Assembly: GCF_051628905.1 (NCBI RefSeq)
Contig: NZ_CP157575.1
Location: 2,480,001-2,544,000, forward strand
Reading direction: 5' to 3'
Length of the DNA stretch: 64,000 bases
DNA from: Asaia sp037151935
GTDB lineage: Bacteria > Pseudomonadota > Alphaproteobacteria > Acetobacterales > Acetobacteraceae
Under the pieces are notes generated by a model, which saw only the letters and a list, made by a program, of their open reading frames with translations, ran no database searches and had not been told where the DNA came from. How positions within the stretch are numbered: position 1 is the first letter of the stretch; every line of letters starts with the position of its first letter. The position numbers and the translations under genes were made by a program. Shown here in pieces: positions 58,340 to 64,000 of the stretch.

Positions 58340-58367
58340 CGTGAAGATCCTTGTCGGGATAACGGAG

Positions 58368-59666
58368 TCAATAGGCCTGGTCGGGTTGAGAGGCGACGAT
58401 CCGCGCCCCGGAGGAGGGGGGTATCATGCGACGACGCAGGGCAAGATAGGCCAGAAGGGTGAGCGGCATCAAAATGCCCAGCATCCAGGCGGGTACCATG
58501 GGATCATGGAAATGCGCGATCAACAGAACCGTGAGCGGTTGGGTCAGGCCACCGAAAATGGAGACGGCAACCGCATAGACAAGGCCGAAAATAAAGGCCC
58601 GGCTGTGGTTGGGAATGGCGTCAAAAAGCAGGCGCCAGACCGGTGCGATGAGCAGGCCGGAAGAGAGAAAAACTGTTAGATTCAGTCCGATCTGCGTGCC
58701 CAGACCCGGATAGGTTATGGAGAGCGCGTAATAGAGCATGCAAAGCGGCGTGCCGATGACCGACACCACAATGACGAAGAGCTTCGGGTCGGGGCTGCGA
58801 TGGGCAATGCGCATGCCGGCAATGACGGCGATTACACCGCAGATCAGCCCCAGCGCCATGGCGAGCATGGCGGTGCCGGGCGGCAGATGAAGAACGGCAA
58901 TGGCGTAGCTGACGCCGAAAGTGCGCAGATAATTGGTAACGGTGCCGCAGATGATGAGCGCAAAGACCAGAAGGATTTTCGGCGTGATCAGAAGACGCAA
59001 CGTGGCACCGAAAGGATGTGGCTCTTCGCGATGCGCATGATGCGCCGGAATCTGACGGCGTAGCCAGAAACCGAAAGGCAGAATGGCGACGCCAATGAAG
59101 AATGGTATGCGCCAACCCCAGTCATACAGCGCTTCATGAGAAAGGGTGAAGGAAAGAACCAGACCGAAAATCACGGCCACGACCATGCCGAGAAGCTGCG
59201 TGACATATTGCATGATGCTGATGATGCCCCCCATGCCAGCCGGCGCCGCATCATAAAGCATCGCCGTAGCAGGACCGACTTCGCCCCCATCCGAAAAGCC
59301 CTGCAACATGCGCGCCAGCACGATCATGAAGGCGGCGACAAGGCCTATCGAACGCGTCGAGGGGGTCGCCGCCATCAGGAGAGAACCAGCCGCCATGATG
59401 GCAAAAGTAAGCATGAGTGCCGCCTGATGACCATGGCGACGTGCATAGAGCCCGACGAGAAAAGCACCGAGAGGGCGCAGAAAGAACCCTGCGCCGAACG
59501 TGATGAGCGCCTCGAAAAGCCCCGTGAGGCCGGAAGAGTCAGGAAAAAACGCCTTGGCGATCATAGGCGCGAAAAATGCGTAGGCCATGAAATTGTAGAA
59601 TTCGAGGAAATTGCCCACACAGGCGGCCATAATGACCCGCTTCCTGTCCTGATCCGATCCTGTCAT
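58368..59666 (-). CDS. MFS transporter of the metabolite:H+ symporter group
   Basis: The protein has 432 residues from the minus-strand ATG at 59666. It has twelve predicted membrane segments. The MHS pattern is AACVGNFLEFYNFMAYAFFA at the N terminus, FLRPLGAFLVGLYARRHGHQ in loop 2-3, then FSDGGEVGPATAMLYDAAPA. Members import dicarboxylates, proline/betaine, shikimate and related acids by proton symport. Genomic context suggests uptake of the compound that enters through the neighbouring outer-membrane receptor. Confidence 0.9.
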   Translation of the reverse strand: MTGSDQDRKRVIMAACVGNFLEFYNFMAYAFFAPMIAKAFFPDSSGLTGLFEALITFGAGFFLRPLGAFLVGLYARRHGHQAALMLTFAIMAAGSLLMAATPSTRSIGLVAAFMIVLARMLQGFSDGGEVGPATAMLYDAAPAGMGGIISIMQYVTQLLGMVVAVIFGLVLSFTLSHEALYDWGWRIPFFIGVAILPFGFWLRRQIPAHHAHREEPHPFGATLRLLITPKILLVFALIICGTVTNYLRTFGVSYAIAVLHLPPGTAMLAMALGLICGVIAVIAGMRIAHRSPDPKLFVIVVSVIGTPLCMLYYALSITYPGLGTQIGLNLTVFLSSGLLIAPVWRLLFDAIPNHSRAFIFGLVYAVAVSIFGGLTQPLTVLLIAHFHDPMVPAWMLGILMPLTLLAYLALRRRMIPPSSGARIVASQPDQAY

Positions 59667-59694
59667 GCGACATGTCTCCTTGCCGGGTGAGCCG

Positions 59695-62052
59695 TCAGTA
59701 GGTGAGGCCGATGCGCCCGCCGATGAAACGGGGCGGGCCGGGTATGCGGAAATAGGTCGTCGTCGATTGCGAACTCGTGGTGAAATACTCTCTGTTGAGA
59801 ATATTCGACGCATAAATGGTCGCTGTCCATGGTCCTTTCACCGGATGCACGGTGAGATGTGCACCGAGCAGGAAATAGGCGGGCAGCTGGTAATTGCCCG
59901 TCCCGCCGGGAACCATTGATTGTGCGGTGCGGAAATTCCAGTCGATACCGGCTTCGCCTTCGAAGCGCTGCAAAAATGTGACGCGGTAATCGCCTGAGCC
60001 GTTCAGCGTGAGCTTGGGATTCATGCCCTCGGTTCCAGCATAATCTGTATAGATGGGCGCCCAGATGCCGGTCTGCTGATATTGCGTGTTGACGGCGGCG
60101 GCGTTGATGGCCTGGAATTTCTGGTATTTGCTTCGCAGGAAGCCGAAATTCTGTGTGAGATAGATATGGCGGATCGGGTTGATCTCGGTATTGAATTCGA
60201 CACCCCAGATTTCAGATTTCGGAATATTGTCGAAACGCCCCAGCGGGCCGTAACTCGGCACGACATAGCTGCCGAGATATTGCTGGTCGTGATAATCGTA
60301 ATAGAACGCCGCTGCATTGAGCCGAAAGCGATTGGGAACGATATCGGCCTTGAATCCCAGCTCATAGGCCAGAACTGTCTCAGGCTTGAACGGGTCGAGC
60401 TGGCCCTGCACCACCGTATTATTGGCGGTCATGCCGCCGGGCTTCATGCTGCGGCTGATCTTGAAATAGGTCATCAGATCTTTGGTCGCCTGGAACTGCA
60501 CGCCGAGAGTTCCGGCAAACTGGTTCATGTTCGAGCCGGTAGACTGAAATTGCAGAGTACGGCGACCGAACTGCACCGTGCGCAGATTGAGCAACTGGCG
60601 GTCATCCGCTTCATGCGTCAGCCCGCCGATCAGAGTCACACGATAAGGCAGTTTGTAGGAAAGATGCACGAATTGTGAGAAAGTCTGCTCATTCTGGCCG
60701 AAAGACGTTTCCTGCAAATAGCCGCGTGTCGGCACGTAATCGGTAAAATCGAAAAATGATTGCTGCGTCATGCGCACACGGTTGTAATAGGCACCAATTA
60801 CCCATTCGAGGGGTTTTTTCTCGCGCGATTCCAGACGCACTTCCTGCGAAAAGCTGTTGGCAACGATATTGCGATAATTATCGCCGGTGGCCCAGAGCGT
60901 TCCGTCCTGATCGGTATATTCGCCTACGCGTTCGGTCTCGAAAGCGCTGATGCTCTTGATTGTTACGAATCCGAAATCGTGAGACATTTTCAGATCGGCA
61001 CCCCACATGGTGTTGTGCTCGCTGGGCGATAGTGACGCCGAGCGGCCGATCAGCTTGGCCAGACGGGCGTTATAATCCCATTGTGCCTGCTGATAGGAAA
61101 GCGTCGGATAGGGACGGCTCGGCAGGAAATTGATCACCGGCTTGGCGGCCACGACCTCGGAATTATCCTGCACCCAATGTCCGCTCAGCATGATTTCGGT
61201 ATGCTCTTCGGGGCGCCAGCGGATCTTGGCGCGCAGCGCACCGAGATTGGCATTGCCCAGATGGGCGCCATTGGTCGGGTTTGTCTGCCAGCCGCCGCCC
61301 TGCATGGTCTGACCGGCAATACGGAAACTCAGCTTGTCTTTGAGGATGGGGCCGGAAACGAAAAGATTGGTGCGGCTGCGGGCATAACTCGCAATATCCT
61401 GCGACACACCGCCATGCCATTCATCGGTCGGATCTGCGGTGCGAAAGGCGATTTCGCCGCCCGTATCGGTCTGGCCATGGCTGAAACCAACCGGGCCGGG
61501 TTCGACGGCTGCACCCGCGATGTCGAACATCAGGCCCGAGGCCATACGTGCCAAGGGGTAGGCGACATCGTCGTAATAGACGAGCACTGACGACATGTTG
61601 TTCTGTGTGTAGTCGTTCAGACCGATCCCGCGCAGAAAGAAATTCGTTGTGCCAGTGCCGTTCACGCTCTGCACGGTCAGATTGGGCGCTACACGTGGCA
61701 GATCAAGCAGGGAAACGACGCCCTGACGGGTGAGGGTCTCTGCCGTGATATGGGTCGTGGCGTCCGCATCATGCTGGGCAGCGTTGAAATGCAGGCGGCG
61801 ACGGGCCGTCATGACGGTAAGTGTTTCGGCGCCCCCTGCAACAGCTCTGTGATGGATCACGTTTTTTGCAGCTTGTGCCTGAGGTTTTTTTTTCGCGCCG
61901 GTGGCGGCGTGTGCCTGCGTCGGGGCATCACGGGATGCCGCATCGGCGAAACCTGAAAAGGCAGAGCCTGACACAGTGGCCAGCAACAAAAACATCGATG
62001 CTTTCACATATTTTTCTGCAGAGCGTTTTTGTGTCGATGAATCTGTCATCAT
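59695..62052 (-). CDS. TonB-dependent outer-membrane receptor
   Basis: The protein has 785 residues with a long N-terminal region: signal peptide (MFLLLATVSGSAFSGFADAA), an Ala/His/Lys linker and a TonB-box-like ETLTVMTARR. The plug follows (LLDLPRVAPNLTVQSVNGTG, FFLRGIGLNDYTQNN), then a barrel ending PGPPRFIGGRIGLTY with terminal aromatic Tyr. The sequence is of the CirA/Fiu-unlike broad subgroup often used for non-iron substrates. It is the first gene of the operon with MFS and amidohydrolase, and no Fur-like dyad was seen before it. Confidence 0.9.
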   Translation of the reverse strand: MMTDSSTQKRSAEKYVKASMFLLLATVSGSAFSGFADAASRDAPTQAHAATGAKKKPQAQAAKNVIHHRAVAGGAETLTVMTARRRLHFNAAQHDADATTHITAETLTRQGVVSLLDLPRVAPNLTVQSVNGTGTTNFFLRGIGLNDYTQNNMSSVLVYYDDVAYPLARMASGLMFDIAGAAVEPGPVGFSHGQTDTGGEIAFRTADPTDEWHGGVSQDIASYARSRTNLFVSGPILKDKLSFRIAGQTMQGGGWQTNPTNGAHLGNANLGALRAKIRWRPEEHTEIMLSGHWVQDNSEVVAAKPVINFLPSRPYPTLSYQQAQWDYNARLAKLIGRSASLSPSEHNTMWGADLKMSHDFGFVTIKSISAFETERVGEYTDQDGTLWATGDNYRNIVANSFSQEVRLESREKKPLEWVIGAYYNRVRMTQQSFFDFTDYVPTRGYLQETSFGQNEQTFSQFVHLSYKLPYRVTLIGGLTHEADDRQLLNLRTVQFGRRTLQFQSTGSNMNQFAGTLGVQFQATKDLMTYFKISRSMKPGGMTANNTVVQGQLDPFKPETVLAYELGFKADIVPNRFRLNAAAFYYDYHDQQYLGSYVVPSYGPLGRFDNIPKSEIWGVEFNTEINPIRHIYLTQNFGFLRSKYQKFQAINAAAVNTQYQQTGIWAPIYTDYAGTEGMNPKLTLNGSGDYRVTFLQRFEGEAGIDWNFRTAQSMVPGGTGNYQLPAYFLLGAHLTVHPVKGPWTATIYASNILNREYFTTSSQSTTTYFRIPGPPRFIGGRIGLTY

Positions 62053-62170
62053 GCTTCCTGCCGATTATTATTGGAGCAAAGCGCGGTAACCGCCTGTGTC
62101 GGTAAATCGTCGTTGAAAGATTATGGAATTAAAACGTTTCGTTATTGAAGCAAAATAGAGTTATATCATA

Positions 62171-62186
62171 TCAACCATTTGGTTGA
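62171..62186. promoter_or_regulatory. TCAACC/GGTTGA dyad in the divergent promoter region
   Basis: TCAACCATTTGGTTGA has perfect 6-bp arms with a 4-bp centre. It lies 18 bp before the LysR gene and about 120 bp before the TonB receptor gene. It is a candidate site for the LysR protein or another regulator of the divergent pair. Confidence 0.45.
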
Positions 62187-62204
62187 CGCGCTCGGGAGGA
62201 TGGC

Positions 62205-63131
62205 ATGGTCAGAGCAGGCATTACGCTGCATCGTCAGCTCAAGCTGCGTCATCTGCACCTGCTCGAAATGCTCAACGCGACACGCAGCATGAGGCAGACA
62301 GCATCGCGCCTGGGTATTTCGCCTGCGGCGGTTTCGAAATCCTGCATCGAAATCGAGCAAATTCTGGGCAAGCGTCTGTTCGAGCGCGTGCAGGGTCATC
62401 TCGTGCCGTTGCCGGGGCTTGAGCGTGTTCTCTTGGCCGCACGGCGTATCGACCACGAATTACAGGCGCTGAGTGAGGATTTTACGCGAGAGTCAGCGCT
62501 ACTGCATGGCACGTTGCGCATCGGGTTTCAGGCGCCGATGCTCGAGCGCCCTCTTGTGAGCTGGGTCGCCCGCATGAAACATGAGCAGCCTTTTCTGACC
62601 ATCAGCATCGAATATGGCATGCGCAAACGTCTGCTCGATGATCTGCATGCTGGCCGCAATGACGTCGTCGCGGTCAATCTGCTCGATGTGGGGTCGTCAG
62701 GCCGGTTCGAGACACGCACGCTTTGCCTCGAGCATTGCGTGATCGTTATTGACGATGTGCTGATGACCAGCACCGAGGTTTTCGATCGATGGGCGCATTT
62801 TGTCGACCGCGTCTGGCTGCTTCCGCTCAGGGGGATGGCGATGCGCGACCGGTTTGAGCAGATCCTTATGGCGCGTGGCCTTGCTTTTCCGCCGAGGCTG
62901 ATCGAAATCAGTTTGCCGACCCTGATCGAACATCTTGTCCAGTCCTGCGATGCGGCGGCACTCATTCCTGTCTCCCTGTTGTCGGATGCCCAGCTTTCCC
63001 GGCTGCCGGTGTTGGAGGGCGGAACGGCGGGGGACGATTTCTATATGGAGCACGGTATTGCCTGGGCCCGGGGCGGTCGTCTGAGTCCCGCTGCACAATA
63101 TGCGTTGTCGATCATGTCCAGTTTGCCATAG
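62205..63131 (+). CDS. LysR-family transcriptional regulator
   Basis: This 308-residue protein has the N-terminal winged helix RHLHLLEMLNATRSMRQTAS, RLGISPAAVSKSCIEIEQIL, GKRLFERVQGHLVPL. A coiled linker and the effector-binding domain follow (LLHGTLRIGFQAPML, VVAVNLLDVGSSG, AALIPVSLLSD). Divergent orientation to the TonB receptor operon (152 bp between starts) indicates that it controls that operon in response to the imported compound. Confidence 0.92.
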   Translation: MVRAGITLHRQLKLRHLHLLEMLNATRSMRQTASRLGISPAAVSKSCIEIEQILGKRLFERVQGHLVPLPGLERVLLAARRIDHELQALSEDFTRESALLHGTLRIGFQAPMLERPLVSWVARMKHEQPFLTISIEYGMRKRLLDDLHAGRNDVVAVNLLDVGSSGRFETRTLCLEHCVIVIDDVLMTSTEVFDRWAHFVDRVWLLPLRGMAMRDRFEQILMARGLAFPPRLIEISLPTLIEHLVQSCDAAALIPVSLLSDAQLSRLPVLEGGTAGDDFYMEHGIAWARGGRLSPAAQYALSIMSSLP

Positions 63132-63438
63132 CAGCGCTGTCTTCAGGTCGCTGCGCGTCTATATTTTGACATGATTGCGGCTAAAAGAACAAAAGTTTGT
63201 GAATATTGCCAAATAATGGAGATGTGATGACGCCAAAGAAATTTTTGCGCGGCACATTACCCAACCTTTGAGCTTTCAGGCTGGTTTTTGATTTGAATAT
63301 TTCCCGTTCCCGGACGCCCCAAGCGGTGACGTCCTCGGGTTCCGCTGGCTTGAAAACGCTCAATGCTCAAATGGCTTTCGATGGCCTGTTGCTCCACCGG
63401 AGCATAGCGCCGTCGAGAGCGTAGTGTGAGGATTGCTC
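63132..63438. other. Intergenic region before the PQQ dehydrogenase gene
   Basis: The 300-bp stretch is AT-rich at 63180-63300. No gene or RNA was recognised; a short minus-strand frame (63181-63363) lacks support. It should hold the promoter of the dehydrogenase gene; GAGGA precedes its GTG start. Confidence 0.45.
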
Positions 63439-64000
63439 GTGAGAAGCCTTGTCCATCTTTTATGTACCGTGATCGGTCTGGTGATCGCGCTGCTCGGTGT
63501 CGCCCTGACATTTGGCGGCGTCTATCTCGCCTGGCTTGGGGGGAGTTGGGCCTATATCCCGCTCGGCCTGCTGATGGCAGCGGTTGGTGCGACGCTGATG
63601 GCGCGCAAGACCATGGCCCTGCCGCTCGCCATCGTACTCAGCCTGATTGCCGCTGGCTGGGCCTTCGGAGAGGTGGGCGACGTGTTCTGGCTCGTCGTGC
63701 CGCGCGTGGTCGTTTTCCTCGTGCTGCCGATCGTCGTGGGCGCGTTGGCCCCCTGGTTCGGCCCAGCCGGACGCTCCGGGGTGTCCCGCAACTGGGGGCT
63801 GGGTATTGCCGCGCTCTATGCGATCGTCCTTGCCGGGGTGTCGCTCAATATGTTCCGGCCTCATGCCGAGGTCACGGCTGATCCTGCACAGACCCCTAAA
63901 GCCGATACGGCATTGGGGCAGGTGAATGGCAATGACTGGCCAGCCTGGGGACGCAATCTGACGGGTGACCGTTTTGCCCCCGCTGTGCAGATCAATGCGA
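63439..64000 (+). CDS. gcd: Membrane-bound PQQ-dependent dehydrogenase, glucose/quinate family (partial, 5' end)
   Basis: GTG 63439 opens a frame to the window edge (187 codons seen). Residues 1-140 contain five hydrophobic segments (VIGLVIALLGVALTFGGVYL; LVVFLVLPIVVGALAPWFG), as in the N-terminal membrane anchor of PQQ glucose and quinate dehydrogenases. The soluble domain then begins with NGNDWPAWGRNLTGDRFAPA, the family's first propeller motif. The enzyme oxidises its substrate in the periplasm and passes electrons to ubiquinone. Whether glucose or quinate/shikimate is used needs the missing C-terminal part, so the symbol is provisional. Confidence 0.88.
   Translation, partial: MRSLVHLLCTVIGLVIALLGVALTFGGVYLAWLGGSWAYIPLGLLMAAVGATLMARKTMALPLAIVLSLIAAGWAFGEVGDVFWLVVPRVVVFLVLPIVVGALAPWFGPAGRSGVSRNWGLGIAALYAIVLAGVSLNMFRPHAEVTADPAQTPKADTALGQVNGNDWPAWGRNLTGDRFAPAVQINA

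Noticed and set aside
63181..63363. 60-codon minus-strand ORF before the PQQ dehydrogenase gene
   Set aside because: No domain, no ribosome site, and it sits in the likely promoter region.

Overview
The window comes from the chromosome of an acetic acid bacterium (Acetobacteraceae, Alphaproteobacteria). The evidence is an alphaproteobacterial RecA, a class I IlvC, many overlapping ATGA-type gene junctions, a GC-rich genome with palindromic intergenic repeats, several TonB receptors, and the start of a membrane-bound PQQ-dependent sugar dehydrogenase at the right edge. The genus cannot be fixed from the sequence alone.

Region 1 (1-8164) is the right part of an integrated phage-like element. 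It has a lambda-like immunity region: a divergent Cro-like gene, a three-operator intergenic region, an XRE repressor and a RhuM-family gene in the position that rexAB holds in lambda. A second pair of the same operators lies on an early promoter at about 1.8 kb. That promoter faces a tightly packed series of early genes: a coiled-coil protein, several tiny unknown proteins, a C5-cytosine methyltransferase whose whole length is also open in a second frame, a DUF551-like protein, HTH proteins, an excisionase and a tyrosine integrase. The element ends at a displaced 3' half of a tRNA-Pro(CGG) gene (8119-8164).

Region 2 (8.4-13.5 kb) is host sequence: a FecBCD-type metal-chelate ABC transporter, an AlgH/YqgE protein, a YdfG-like dehydrogenase and a class III polyphosphate kinase 2.

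Region 3 (13.5-18.1 kb) is an AT-richer island. It holds a 1005-residue polymorphic-toxin-like protein with six 46-residue repeats, followed at once by a small acidic candidate immunity protein. On the right it is bounded by a broken IS6-family transposase. This is the best candidate in the window for an undescribed system.

Region 4 (18.1-46.3 kb) is mostly housekeeping: a DsbA-like oxidoreductase, a gamma-glutamyltransferase-like lipoprotein, recA, the ATP-grasp/alpha-E/transglutaminase/zinc-peptidase cluster, metF-folD, threonine aldolase, an outer-membrane barrel, an SGNH esterase, a siderophore receptor behind a Fur-like dyad, nucleoside hydrolase, DUF3297, mmsA, a lipase-family protein with an altered nucleophile, a membrane protein/HTH pair, serB, miaA, the ilvB-ilvH-ilvC operon and a cation/proton antiporter.

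Region 5 (46.3-64 kb) is accessory metabolism. It has an unrecognised two-gene operon (PLP-fold enzyme plus histidine phosphatase), a LacI-controlled operon (sugar epimerase, Tat-exported binding protein, ATPase and two permeases), and a LysR-linked operon (TonB receptor, MFS transporter, amidohydrolase) that looks like one uptake-and-hydrolysis route for an amide. The window ends inside the PQQ dehydrogenase gene.

Four copies of a family of palindromic intergenic elements sit just after coding regions (13.49, 21.77, 39.61 and 56.87 kb). All functions are inferred from sequence reading alone; no database search was possible.
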